Positions 41,801 to 48,553 of a stretch of 64,000 bases of DNA are shown piece by piece (position 1 is the stretch's first letter; every line of letters starts with the position of its first letter). Position numbers and translations under genes: made by a program. The stretch is from Archilochus colubris (lineage: Eukaryota > Chordata > Aves > Apodiformes > Trochilidae). The notes beneath the pieces were generated by a model. That model did no database searches. It was not told where the DNA came from and saw only the letters and a list, made by a program, of their open reading frames with translations. The DNA lies in assembly GCA_023079485.1 (NCBI GenBank), contig CM041085.1, forward strand, positions 29,745,121 through 29,809,120, given 5' to 3'.

Positions 41801-43530
41801 CCAAAATGAGGACATTTCTCTCAGTGCTAACCTAAATTAGCCATGACTGACTTACCTTTTGAATGAACTTCTCAACACTCTGTACAACATGCTTGTAGAA
41901 CTGAAAAATAAAATTTCAAAAGAGAAGAAAATCTGAAAATGCATATACTTGTTCAAGTTATGTAATATAGATAATTAAAACAGAATCAGACACTTTGGTT
42001 GATTAACCAGAAATCCAACATACACAGGTGAGCATGCTGTTTTCTTTAGAATATTTAACTACATATAAGAAAGCTAATCTCACTTTTTAACACCTTCTGA
42101 AGGTTTTTTATACTGGATTTTTTTTTATAATGTACTTATATAGTGACAATCAAGAGATTAATATAATTGTTCCTTAAAAAGCATGTGATTATTTCACTTC
42201 ACGACTGAAGATGGTAGCCTAGTGTTACCAAGCAGAGAACTTATCTGTGTTGTGTTTCTTTTCCAAGTGTTCATGTTAATAACATAAAAACATGACTATA
42301 ACATCTTTACTTTTGCTTTAAAATTTACCTAGGTTTTCGCTCTCTCTTTTTTGTTTTGTTTTGTTTCTTTTAAACTCACATCATCAAAATGGCTCTATAT
42401 CACCTCAACAACTGCTCTACGCAATTAAATGTTATTTATTGATAACAGTAGAAGAAGATTTACACCTTAAATATATGATAAAACATTTTGGTATCATTTG
42501 TTTAACTGAGTTTAATTTTTAAATATTTAGTATCATTGTTTACATTCAATGAGTTTTTATCATTTTCATTATTATGCAACAGAGACTAAAAATTACATAG
42601 TTCTTTTATTTAAGAAATACAGTGAATTTCATTCTTCTTTGATCAAACAGCTTGCTCTCTCTCCAAATTGCACAGAACACCAATATGTATTTTATTATCT
42701 GAAAACACAGATGCATTCTCAGAGGAACATAGATAAGAACAGAGTAAGTTCCTGTCGTTTTTTGCTTTTACCCTATCATCTTTTTCAGCTTTCAATGAGA
42801 TTCCATTTGTTTTAATGCATAGCACTAGTGGCATACTTATTTTCTTCACCATTTTTCAGAGCTGATATCTGCTGCTTCTTTGTTGTTTGGTAATTAGGTT
42901 TACTTGGTGGCAAGAAAGGTCTTTACCTTACCAATGCTAAAACTTAAGAACAATTTGTATTTAAGCAACATAAAAAGTAAAATCTATGAACAACACCCAT
43001 GAAAAGCTATGCTAGGAATTTACTGAAATGAAGTTAGATATTAACAATTGTATTGATCCACAGGCACCCATGTCTTACATACTTTTTTGGAGGGAGAGGG
43101 GGAAGGCAAAGATGAGAAATTGTAGTTTTATGTTTATTCATCTGTTCTCATACAATGTCAATCTTTCCTTTTCAAAACGAGGGAAAAAACCTGTCTTTGA
43201 GTTCTAAAGAGAGTCGAGTTGATATAATCCTTTCTCACATATGACAACCAGTAAATGAAAGTCACACAACAAATTAAGCCTTCTGGTCTTCTGAAAATCC
43301 CATCACTATCACATTTGATCATAACGTGGAAACTGCACACTACAAGGGAACTAGGAAGTTTAAAAGCAAGTTCTTGAAGCTATTCAGTTCTTTTGACACA
43401 GATGAGAAATGGAAAGGAAGTCAAATGAAGTTAGCCACTTTCTTACCTTTATAGCCTTGATTGCTGCCTTGGTGATCTGTGTCATTTTAGCTTTAGAAAT
43501 GGGTGGCTTATAATCATTTAGCGAGTACAA
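13138..43530 (-). CDS. SCAF8: SCAF8 spliced coding sequence, exons 2-20 (5' partial)
   Basis: SR-related CTD-associated factor 8, a nuclear protein that binds the phosphorylated C-terminal domain of RNA polymerase II and RNA and, redundantly with SCAF4, prevents use of early poly(A) sites. Joining 43447-43530, 41856-41900, 38675-38836, 35792-35948, 34098-34228, 30603-30779, 27396-27475, 26837-26954, 24569-24700, 24300-24412, 23595-23788, 22186-22286, 20458-20571, 19678-19834, 18416-18546, 16860-17004, 16263-16343, 15463-15684 and 13138-14831 (complement) gives 4,038 nt in one frame, 1,345 codons plus TAA. All introns are GT-AG. Adding about 10 residues for the missing first exon predicts about 1,355 aa; human SCAF8 is about 1,271 as I recall. 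The excess is mainly in the last-exon repeat. Residue numbers in this annotation assume that 10-residue first exon. SCAF4 is the alternative family member, but the C-terminus and exon 4-7 sequence fit SCAF8. Confidence 0.95.
13700..13890 (-). repeat. SCAF8: Degenerate coding repeat, PVDxRE-x-GRP units
   Basis: Consecutive segments SPVDVRDSVGRP, PVDPREGIGRP, PVDGREHFARP, HVDMRENFGRP and GIDNLGRREHF form a degenerate repeat of about 11-13 residues within exon 20. A similar series exists in mammalian SCAF8 as I remember it, so this is an old family feature. Confidence 0.75.
14254..14820 (-). repeat. SCAF8: Coding minisatellite, 13 units of 42-45 nt in SCAF8 exon 20
   Basis: 567 bp of in-frame tandem repeat. 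Units read VSSSSGL-G-VQPPS with variation at the two residues after Leu (GG, TGEG, VGG, AG, LAG, LTG and others). At DNA level most units share a near-identical core (CTTGAGACACTGGGTGG on the plus strand), while the last three (NVSSSSGLMGVPPP-like) have diverged more. The human orthologue has a shorter, more degenerate version as I remember it, so the array predates birds but appears expanded and partly homogenised here. Confidence 0.9.
14832..15462 (-). other. SCAF8 intron 19
   Basis: 631 nt, GTAAGA to TTTTAG. A run of open frame continues upstream from exon 20 to 14,889 but shows Cys-rich noise, not SCAF8 sequence. Nothing else seen. Confidence 0.85.
15463..15684 (-). CDS. SCAF8: SCAF8 exon 19
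   Basis: 222 nt (residues 718-792, phase 1 to 1). PLVQPPLPIAQETMKDVPFT, then SLVLPVGTVTSNLATPTLSA and SSENNRS at the end. Two in-frame acceptors lie 6 nt apart (CAG, then TTTAG); the upstream one is chosen because it keeps the family SLVQP-like start. The donor is TCTG|GTAAGA. Confidence 0.9.
15685..16262 (-). other. SCAF8 intron 18
   Basis: 578 nt, GTAAGT to CAACAG. No repeats or other features recognised. Confidence 0.85.
16263..16343 (-). CDS. SCAF8: SCAF8 exon 18 (PPPVV repeat)
   Basis: 81 nt (residues 691-718, phase 1 to 1). YMPPPVPPVVPPPVVPPPVV followed by PPVVPT. It is a tandem array of a 15-nt unit encoding PPPVV. The acceptor is TATATAG and the donor is ACAC|GTAAG. Being symmetric, it could be skipped in frame. 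Confidence 0.91.
16344..16859 (-). other. SCAF8 intron 17
   Basis: 516 nt, GTAAGT to TATATAG. Nothing else seen. Confidence 0.85.
16860..17004 (-). CDS. SCAF8: SCAF8 exon 17 (Pro-rich)
   Basis: 145 nt (residues 643-691, phase 0 to 1). IPVAPAVPAVSLVPPAFPVT, then MPVPPPGYSAIPPPPFLRAS and FNPSQPPPG. Polyproline segments of this type are potential WW/SH3-like ligands. The acceptor is GGAAAAAG and the donor is CCAG|GTAAGT. Confidence 0.93.
17005..18415 (-). other. SCAF8 intron 16
   Basis: 1,411 nt from a weak GTTTGT donor to GGAAAAAG. It contains a (TA/TG)n microsatellite at 17,113-17,137. No other feature recognised. Confidence 0.85.
17113..17137. repeat. (TA)n/(TG)n microsatellite
   Basis: A TA run of about 13 nt followed by GTGTATATAT; short and interrupted. 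Confidence 0.8.
18416..18546 (-). CDS. SCAF8: SCAF8 exon 16
   Basis: 131 nt (to residue 642). EWETARSSEAAKENTQTTQS, then AAVDKSTVITTQTEA and QPVTMLQ. Thr/Gln/Ser-rich and disordered. The acceptor is TTTTAAAG and the donor is CAG|GTTTGT, a weaker donor. This linker has diverged from my memory of the human protein more than the domains around it. Confidence 0.9.
18547..19677 (-). other. SCAF8 intron 15
   Basis: 1,131 nt, GTATGA to TTTAAAG. AT-rich, nothing else recognised. Confidence 0.85.
19678..19834 (-). CDS. SCAF8: SCAF8 exon 15
   Basis: 157 nt (residues 547-599, phase 0 to 1). IAWALNKGVKTEYKQFWDVD, then LGVSYIPWEKVKLDDLEGFA and EGGMIDQETVNT. IAWA is the last RRM strand; the WDVD...GVSYIPWEKV block is a strongly conserved SCAF4/SCAF8 extension. 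The acceptor is TTTTCAG and the donor is ACAG|GTATGAA. Confidence 0.95.
19835..20457 (-). other. SCAF8 intron 14
   Basis: 623 nt, GTAATT to TTTTCAG. Nothing else recognised. Confidence 0.85.
20458..20571 (-). CDS. SCAF8: SCAF8 exon 14 (RRM, second half)
   Basis: 114 nt, 38 codons (residues 509-546), phase 0-0. MIPPRGCAYVCMVHRQDAYR then ALQKLSSGSYKIGSKIIK. GCAYVCM is the RNP1 strand, with Tyr in an aromatic position. The acceptor is TCCATAG and the donor is AAG|GTAATTT. Confidence 0.95.
20572..22185 (-). other. SCAF8 intron 13
   Basis: 1,614 nt that split the RRM between RNP2 and RNP1; GTAAGT to TCCATAG. AT-rich, no repeat family recognised. Confidence 0.85.
22186..22286 (-). CDS. SCAF8: SCAF8 exon 13 (RRM, first half)
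   Basis: 101 nt (residues 475-508). VCSTTLWVGQVDKKATQQDL then TNLFEEFGQIESIN. LWVGQV is the RNP2 strand of an RNA-recognition motif and FEEFGQIESIN is the helix 1 to strand 2 region. The acceptor is CTTGACAG and the donor is AAT|GTAAGTAAG. Confidence 0.95.
22287..23594 (-). other. SCAF8 intron 12
   Basis: 1,308 nt, GTAAGT to CTTGACAG. Nothing else recognised. Confidence 0.85.
23595..23788 (-). CDS. SCAF8: SCAF8 exon 12 (RS domain)
   Basis: 194 nt (residues 410-475). Arg/Ser/Lys-rich: RSPRKRRSRSRSGSRKRKHR, later RSRSRERKRKSSRSYSSE, then RRAREREKERQKKGLPPIRS and KTLS. RS domains of this kind direct nuclear-speckle localisation and protein interactions when phosphorylated. The acceptor is TTTTATAG and the donor is AGTG|GTAAGTGG. 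Confidence 0.94.
23789..24299 (-). other. SCAF8 intron 11 with weak donor
   Basis: 511 nt from GTTTCA to TTTTATAG. The donor departs from GTRAGT at several positions, so inclusion of exon 11 may depend on exonic purine-rich enhancers in the RS-coding sequence. Confidence 0.8.
24300..24412 (-). CDS. SCAF8: SCAF8 exon 11 (acidic patch, start of RS domain)
   Basis: 113 nt (residues 373-410, phase 0 to 2). DMDIDEGQDVAEEEVFEQEE is followed by KKSAVRSRSRTRSRSRS. The acceptor is GACCTCAG. The donor reads CCAG|GTTTCA, weak at +3 to +6 compared with its neighbours; it is chosen because it restores an unbroken RS frame into exon 12. Confidence 0.9.
24569..24700 (-). CDS. SCAF8: SCAF8 exon 10
   Basis: 132 nt, 44 codons (residues 329-372), phase 0-0. 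It encodes ASPEENQEGNFGSEHSASPS, then QGSSQQ and ends DDSIDIQQQ. The segment is Ser/Gln-rich and acidic, predicted disordered. The acceptor is TTATTTAG and the donor is CAG|GTAAAA. Confidence 0.93.
24701..26836 (-). other. SCAF8 intron 9
   Basis: 2,136 nt, GTAAGA to TTATTTAG. AT-rich and otherwise unremarkable; no repeat family recognised. Confidence 0.85.
26837..26954 (-). CDS. SCAF8: SCAF8 exon 9 (Gln-rich coiled segment)
   Basis: 118 nt (residues 289-328). It encodes PLVPESVNNSLFHQLAEQLQ and then QQNLEHLRQQLLEQQQPQK, an amphipathic Gln/Leu-rich helix. The acceptor is TTTTAG|GCC and the donor is AAG|GTAAGA. Positions 26,850-26,907 of this exon are copied inside a CR1 element in intron 7 (28,239-28,292). 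Confidence 0.94.
26955..27395 (-). other. SCAF8 intron 8
   Basis: 441 nt, GTAAGA to TTTTAG. Nothing else recognised. Confidence 0.85.
27396..27475 (-). CDS. SCAF8: SCAF8 exon 8
   Basis: 80 nt (residues 263-289, phase 0 to 2): KLMDRFDFGEESEQNEEP followed by KKETPTSQL. It is an acidic then basic linker. The acceptor is TATCCTAG and the donor is CAACT|GTAAG. Confidence 0.92.
27982..28735 (-). mobile_element. Old CR1 LINE fragment in SCAF8 intron 7
   Basis: Diverged CR1 on the minus strand, that is, sense to SCAF8. Landmarks are the altered tail (TAGGATCACAGG), GGTTGAAAGGGACCTCAAT, CCTATTCCAGTGCTTGACTG, CCAGGCTGAACCAGCTC and the upstream block CTCAGCCCAGGAGCTTCTTGG. It is continuous except for an insertion of SCAF8 exon 9 sequence at 28,239-28,292. 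Ends are approximate because of divergence. Confidence 0.8.
28239..28292 (-). pseudogene. Partial copy of SCAF8 exon 9 inserted in CR1
   Basis: The 54 bp match SCAF8 exon 9 positions 26,850-26,907 without substitutions, apart from one 4-bp deletion (TCTG on the plus strand). The copy is in the same orientation as the source, about 1.4 kb away, and interrupts a much more diverged CR1. It has no splice sites and the deletion breaks the frame, so it is not an alternative exon. Confidence 0.88.
29494..29512. repeat. (TA)n microsatellite
   Basis: 19-nt uninterrupted TA run. Confidence 0.85.
30603..30779 (-). CDS. SCAF8: SCAF8 exon 7 (Gln/Ala-rich)
   Basis: 177 nt, 59 codons (residues 204-262), phase 0-0. 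It starts LQQLIQTLQIQQQKPQPS, continues LDAGLVVQLQALTAQL, then a run of six alanines and ends SVSFNK. The acceptor is GTTTTAG and the donor is AAG|GTAGAAG. The alanine run is encoded by a GCA/GCT-type trinucleotide tract (around 30,645-30,665) and could vary in length. Confidence 0.94.
30780..34097 (-). other. SCAF8 intron 6
   Basis: 3,318 nt, GTAAAT to GTTTTAG. It contains a perfect 16-bp palindrome of A7CGT7 type (31,563-31,578) and T-rich runs near 33,038 and 33,560. No transposon family recognised. Confidence 0.8.
34098..34228 (-). CDS. SCAF8: SCAF8 exon 6
   Basis: 131 nt (to residue 203). It completes Gly 160 across the junction, then TPVTPVTPANVVQSLPDPW and a TLAAVAQILQSPQGQQ helix-like segment. 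The acceptor is CTTTTTTAG and the donor is CAG|GTAAAT. The TPVTP repeat is a short SP/TP-like linker after the CID. Confidence 0.93.
34229..35791 (-). other. SCAF8 intron 5
   Basis: 1,563 nt, GTAAAC to TTTTTTAG. A 15-bp sequence (AAACTACTGTTAGAA) occurs twice 60 bp apart (34,279 and 34,339). The segment around 35,140-35,460 is less AT-rich than its surroundings, but I recognise no family in it. Confidence 0.8.
35792..35948 (-). CDS. SCAF8: SCAF8 exon 5 (end of CID and linker)
   Basis: 157 nt (residues 108-160, ending in phase 1). It starts SKIVRVLNLWQKNNVFKSE, the last CID helix, then DMAAGIPPPVVTPVLPS and AAMSNNTPG. The doubled Asn (SNN) is one residue more than the human protein as I recall it. 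The acceptor is CATTTTAG and the donor is CCAG|GTAAAC. Confidence 0.94.
35949..38674 (-). other. SCAF8 intron 4
   Basis: 2,726 nt, GTAA to CATTTTAG. Nothing recognised beyond a short T run near 37,380. Confidence 0.8.
38675..38836 (-). CDS. SCAF8: SCAF8 exon 4 (CID core)
   Basis: 162 nt, 54 codons (residues 54-107). It starts CKPEYKVPGLYVIDSIVRQS and ends CPGDDK. The YVIDSIVRQSRHQFG segment is the most conserved CID helix and in the family contributes to CTD peptide binding. The acceptor is TTTGTAG and the donor is AAG|GTAA; phase 0-0. Confidence 0.95.
39632..39646. repeat. (AC)n microsatellite
   Basis: 15-nt AC run. Confidence 0.85.
40100..40137. repeat. Perfect tandem duplication, 19-bp unit
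   Basis: GTTTTAGCTTGAAGTGATT occurs twice back to back without mismatch. Confidence 0.92.
40444..40483. repeat. Tandem duplication, 20-bp unit
   Basis: GAACACAAGTGTGTGATGAT followed by a copy with two changes. Confidence 0.88.
41856..41900 (-). CDS. SCAF8: SCAF8 exon 3 (45-nt micro-exon, CID)
   Basis: Only 45 nt, 15 codons (residues 39-53): FYKHVVQSVEKFIQK. The acceptor is TATTTTTCAG and the donor is AAG|GTAAG. It is symmetric (phase 0-0), so skipping would keep frame but remove a CID helix. Confidence 0.93.
41901..43446 (-). other. SCAF8 intron 2
   Basis: 1,546 nt, GTAAGA to TTTTTCAG. A (TTTTG)n run lies near 42,349-42,370. Nothing else recognised. Confidence 0.85.
43447..43530 (-). CDS. 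SCAF8: SCAF8 exon 2 (CTD-interaction domain)
   Basis: 84 nt, 28 codons (about residues 11-38), beginning LYSLNDYKPPISKAK and ending AIK. The acceptor is ...TTTTTTCCAG before TTG and the donor is AAG|GTAAGA. It enters in phase 0, so exon 1 must end on a codon boundary, as the short N-terminal exon of this family does. It codes for the first helices of the CID, the RPR-type fold that grips the Pol II CTD heptads. Confidence 0.93.
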
Positions 43531-44467
43531 CTGGAAAAAAAAATTAAAAAAAAAGCTATCATAAATCTATCCTTCAGATTTAAGCAGTATATAAAAACAC
43601 GTTATTTCCCACAATAAAACACCAATTTTAACTTTCATGGGATTTTAACTGTATACTATATCAGAAAAGGCATCCCCATTTAAAAAAAACCAAAAAGACC
43701 CAATAAAATGTAACAAGATACAAACTGCTTAGATGGTAACAGGTTTTTCTTTGCAATTGTCCCTATATACCTAGTTTTACATAACTAAATACAGTAGACA
43801 CCTGCAAGGTGAAGTTGCAAAAGGAATGCATATGATATGCAAATACAGTAGCTCTCATAAAGTTTTTATATTAGGGCAAAAAATTAACATCCTTGACTAC
43901 CTTTATGGAAGAGTAACAGAAGCTTAACCAAATACCTACTATATTCATCATCACGTAGCTGCTGAAGCGAGAATAAGCATGTAGCAGTTTCGCCTCTTAA
44001 AAGGGTGGATTTGGAAAAAGTATTGACTTCCTTCATTCACTATGTTAATATATCAAAACTATTACATATGCTTAACCAAAAATTCAGCTGGGTTCTTAAT
44101 TTTAAAAACAGCTTTGTAAATTCTTTAAAATCTAACCATCAAAACAGCCCCAGTACACAAATAGAGTTTTGCAACAGTTTTCTCCCCAGGATGCAGTAAT
44201 AATTCTGCTCTTTTACTAGCACATACATCTAGAGGAAGCAATCCAGTATGACAGATATTCATCAGAAATTTGTTACATAGTTAGACTTGTACATGAACTA
44301 ACTTCATAGCTATGACTGATAGGTGGTAATTTGAAATAATTTCTTCCTTCACACTGAGTCAGGACTCCACATCCAATGCTATTTACTTCCTGTGAAAGCC
44401 TCTGATTATTCACATTATATAGCTTTGAACAGAATGCTGTTTTTTTGCCCTCAACCTTAGGTGGTAC

Positions 44468-44774
44468 TGTAGTGAAATGAGGCAACCAGGTGACACTAAT
44501 TCCCAGGGAGTGGCATGAGCTTGTGTTAAGCCCACCTGTGCCTGATTAGGGTGGGCCCCGACTACGCATGAGCAGGATTAGGGGGCCAATAAAAGGTGAG
44601 GCCTGAGTCACAGGCTCAGCTTAGTCCTGAGCAAGCCAGCAGAGAGGTCAATTGCTCTTGGAGCAATAGCACTGATCCAGGCTAGTCAGCCCTGAGCATT
44701 GTTCGTGAGTCTCTGCTGGAACACCTGGTTGGACCTTGAAGCGCTGTTGCCTAAAAGAGGTTCGTCTTGCTACA
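44468..44774 (+). mobile_element. Solo LTR of an avian endogenous retrovirus
   Basis: A 307-bp block, clearly GC-richer than its surroundings, starting TGTAGTGA and ending TTGCTACA, so the termini form an inverted repeat (TGTAG perfect, 6 of 8 overall) with the canonical TG...CA ends. The flanks are GGTAC on the left and GGTAA on the right, fitting a 5-bp target duplication with one change. It contains AATAAA (44,588-44,593), which could be the LTR poly(A) signal or TATA-like box, placing the LTR on the plus strand, antisense to SCAF8. No internal retroviral coding region adjoins it. The family was not identified. Confidence 0.75.
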
Positions 44775-47011
44775 GGTAACAAACAAAGGACTGTTCTGTA
44801 TTTGCAACTTTCATTCAAAGAAAGACCAGACACAAACTGCCAAACCACTTTTAAGGTTGTTGTTGACTTACATGATATTTACAACATAGTAACATGTTAG
44901 CTCAAAAATACAGCCCTGATAAAGGAAATGGACATCCATAGACAACTTTTTCTTTCTTCCTAAAGACAGAAAGAATTGGGAGGTTTTCCATTAAACAAGT
45001 CATTGAAAAAGCAACGAACCAGAAGACTCCTCTCCTACTACACACCCTGAGTGATCCAACACATTGGCTGTTGTCTATTAATCTGTATGGATTAATAACC
45101 ATACAGATACTAACAATCTTTAATTTCCTAAGATTCAGTCAACTTGTGGTTGACTTCTCACTCAGAACATGTAATTCAGAATTGTTTACATTTAACTATG
45201 TAAACTAGCAGTAAACAGGATCACACAGTGGGAAGGATTAGGCAACCCTTACTATACACCATGCTCCTCAAGTTGCTTATAATAATTTATCACTCTGAAG
45301 CTAACAAGTATTTTTCAGTTCTCTTTGAGTTTCCAACATACGATTTCTTCTCCCTACAAACATGAGACGCCTGTTTTCTATCCTTTCCTGTCAAGAAGTT
45401 TTATCTAATTATTTGTAGAGCTGTCAAAAGACAAGCTTATAAAAATCTGTTTGTCTAAGTGTAAATATCTGTCTCCTCAGCTTGAAAATTCTGCCATTAA
45501 AACAGTGAAATTATAACCAGTTTGCAGATAGACATCCAGTTTTAAAACAACTGTTACTCCTTCTCACTAATGCTAATTGCTCTTGAAAAACATTCTGAAT
45601 TACTTACGTGCTTCTTATACAACAAAATGCAAAATGCTTCTAGAATTCAAAGCCATAAATGTTCTTCACCACCATGCAGGAAAAGGGAGAAAAGAGGCAG
45701 AAAATCAAGTCTCCAGTCAGTAACTTCCACTTACAGGTGATTTACCAGTCTGTGGGTCACTCATCCTGGCTACTGGCTTGGCTGGATGATATGCAACTAC
45801 AGTTAAACTACTTCCGCAGACACCACAGTGCCAAAAACATTTTGCTTGCATTCAGGTAGTGCCTTAGGGTATTCCTGGTCAGCACTGTCAAAGCCCAAAA
45901 TACTAATAAAAGCAATTCACAGATATGTGAGTAAATATGGAATAAGCCAAGATTCAGGAAGCCACCCTGCCAACCTCAAAACAGTCCCAGAAGAGATAAG
46001 AACAGTAGATTCTTCACTGATTACACACATAGCTATAAGGAGGCAGAACTGCTGACTCATGTAAATAATGCTGGAGCCACACCTGACCAGTCCAACAACT
46101 TTGAAATTATCACAAAAGGGGATGAGACATCAAGAAAGCTGCAATAGTGTTGAGAAACACGGAAGAGTCACACTCTGATCATCACATCATAGCATCAGCT
46201 ATATACCATCAGGTACCTTAGTACCACACATCCAGAAGATGACAAAAACCAACAAGATTAACATGGATTATTAATAACATCCCATTATTTTATTTACTTT
46301 ACTCCAGGTATCAAAGAACCAAACTCAGCAGTAATTACAGATAATTTAAGCTAGAAAAAAATTAACCAAAAGAAACAGCAAAATTAAGAACATATTCCTG
46401 TAGAAACAGGCTTTTTGGACAATGGATGCACCTGTCCCACATTTTAACAGACACTTAAAAGAAAACACAAACCCCAAATTTAGTATGTGAAAGAAGCACA
46501 GGGGAAAAAAATAGCACTTGTCTGAATTATTTTTCTGAACTAGAAGCTTTTATTTTCCTATAAATACATTTTATTTTCATTGGAAAACTGCTGATTTAGG
46601 TCAGTCAGTGATGTTTGATAACTTAAGTAGCAGCTTTGTGCAATGGACAAAGTGAGGGCCCAGTGTGAAATATCTACTTGCAATTTTGCAACACCCACCC
46701 CAACACTCACTATTTGAAGAAATTATTTTCTTCGTAAGGTTTGCTTATGAAATTAAGAAATGTGATATTTCTTAAATTTTTAAACTCAATCTCATAGTAC
46801 TAAACAGAATTTAACCACACAAGACATTGACATCCCCAGGATAGCTCAGTCCCTCAAATGAAAGAAGGTGGAACACTCTCCACTTCTCTGAATAAAGCTA
46901 TTCTAGCATGCATACACCTCTTCCAGAACACCAACTGATAACACACACAATTTTAACTCTACCTTCAACAAAATCACACTTTATTAACAGTTAACCAGGA
47001 ATCCCTTTAGG

Positions 47012-48095
47012 CTTAGAATCCTAAAATAAGGGATCTTTAAATATTACCTAGTTCCAACTTACCCTGTCATGGGCAGGTACACCTTTCACTATCAGATTGC
47101 TCAAAGCACCATCCAACCTGACCTTGAACACTTCCATGGGCAGGGCATCCACAGCTTCTCTGGGCAACCTGTTCCAGTGCCTCATCATTCCTAATATAAA
47201 GAATTTTTTTCTTGTAACTATCTCAACTTATCCCCTTTTTAGTTCAACAGCATTGAGCCTTGCCCTGTATCACTACAGCCCCTGGGTATAAAGTCTCTCA
47301 CCATCTTTCTTATAAACTCCCTTTAAGCATTGAAAGGCCTTGAAATAAGGTCTTACTGAAGCCTTCTCTTTTCAAGGCTGAGTTAAGTCCAACTTTCTCA
47401 GCCTTTCTTCACGGAAGAGGTGCTCCAACCCTCTGATCATCTTCACGGCCGTCCTTTGGACATGTTCATGTCCTCCTTGTGCTGAGGACCACAGAACTGG
47501 ATGAATTACTCCAGGTAGGGTCTCACCAGAGTGGAATAGAGGGAAAATCACCTCCCTCAATCTGCTGGTCACACTTCTTTTTATGCAGATACGGCTGGTT
47601 TTCTGAGCTGCAAGTGCATAGTGCCAGCTCATGTCCAATTTTTCATCTACCAATATCCCCAAGGCCTTCTCTGCAGGGCTGTTTTCAACCCATTCAATGC
47701 CCAGTCTCTACTGATGCTGTTGATTGCCCTGGCCAAGATGCAGGAGGACCTCGCACTTTGCCTTGCTGAACTTGAAGTGGTTCACATGGAACCTCTCCCC
47801 AAGCCTGTCAGGGTCCCTCCAGATGTCAAACCTTCACTCAAGTGCATCAGCTGAACAACTCAGCCTGATGTCATCTCCAAACTTGAGAGCCCACTCAATT
47901 TAGTCATTACTGAAGGTATTAAATAGTACTGGTCCTAATATGGACCTGAGGGACAGAATTTGTTATTGATCTACATTTAGACATAAGTCATTAACTGCAA
48001 CTCTTTGGACGCTGCCAGCCAGCCAGCTCCTTATCTACCAAGCAGTCCATTCATCAAACTACATTTGCTCTGTTCCTAGGCTGTCAAGAGAAGCA
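47012..48095 (-). mobile_element. CR1 LINE, about 1.1 kb, 5'-truncated
   Basis: Minus-strand CR1, sense to SCAF8. Landmarks in order: CATCCAACCTGACCTTGAAC, CAACCTGTTCCAGTGCCTCA, CTCAGCCTTTCTTCACGGAA, GTCCTTTGGACATGTTCATG, GATGTCATCTCCAAACTTGA and CCAGCCAGCTCCTTATCTAC. It covers the 3' UTR and the end of the second ORF; the frames are broken. The 3' tail is degraded, implying an old copy. Confidence 0.88.
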
Positions 48096-48508
48096 AGATT
48101 TGGTTGTCTATCTAGTAATGAAAAAAACCTTTGATTTTTCATTAAGCATAGATGACTTTTAACACAGTGGGCCTTTAAAGAAATGAGGTATTCTTCAAAT
48201 TTAGTTAAAGAAAAATAAACTGCAATATATTCAGGATTATGAAGTATTTAAAAAGCTATAAGTATTTCGTTTTCAAAATCTGTGCTTATATTCTGGCTCT
48301 TTCTTCTGTATGCCCTGTATGTACAAATGCTTAGCCAAAACAGTTTGCTTTAATTATTTCCCAATCATGCTTTTTTTTAAGGCATGCAGGCTTGTCGGGA
48401 GAAGATAAATGCTTGCCCTCACATCTAAAAAGCCTTTAAAAAATCTAGGAGAAAATGGTAACATGGCTAAATACTAAAGTCAGGTAAACCATCTGAATTA
48501 AAATTACA

Positions 48509-48553
48509 CATTTCAGAAAATCAGAAGTGATCCATTTCAGAAAATCAGAAGTG
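48509..48553. repeat. Tandem duplication, 24-bp period
   Basis: CATTTCAGAAAATCAGAAGTG occurs at 48,509 and again 24 bp later, identical over 21 bp. Confidence 0.9.

Larger units (their letters stand above)
38837..41855 (-). other. SCAF8 intron 3
   Basis: 3,019 nt, GTAAG to TTTGTAG. It contains an (AC)n run (39,632-39,646) and two short tandem duplications (40,100-40,137 and 40,444-40,483). No transposon recognised. Confidence 0.8.

Noticed and set aside
44588..44774. Host promoter with first exon and donor (CTACAG|GTAACA)
   Set aside because: The block has TATA-like AATAAAAG and a donor-like end, but matching terminal repeats and near-matching flanks explain it better as an LTR. An LTR-driven transcript is still possible.
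44774..47000. Retroviral internal region next to the LTR
   Set aside because: No second LTR and no coding frames of retroviral type; the element is a solo LTR.
47097..47854. Overlapping 64-96-codon frames on both strands
   Set aside because: They lie in CR1 sequence and do not match continuous ORF2 protein.
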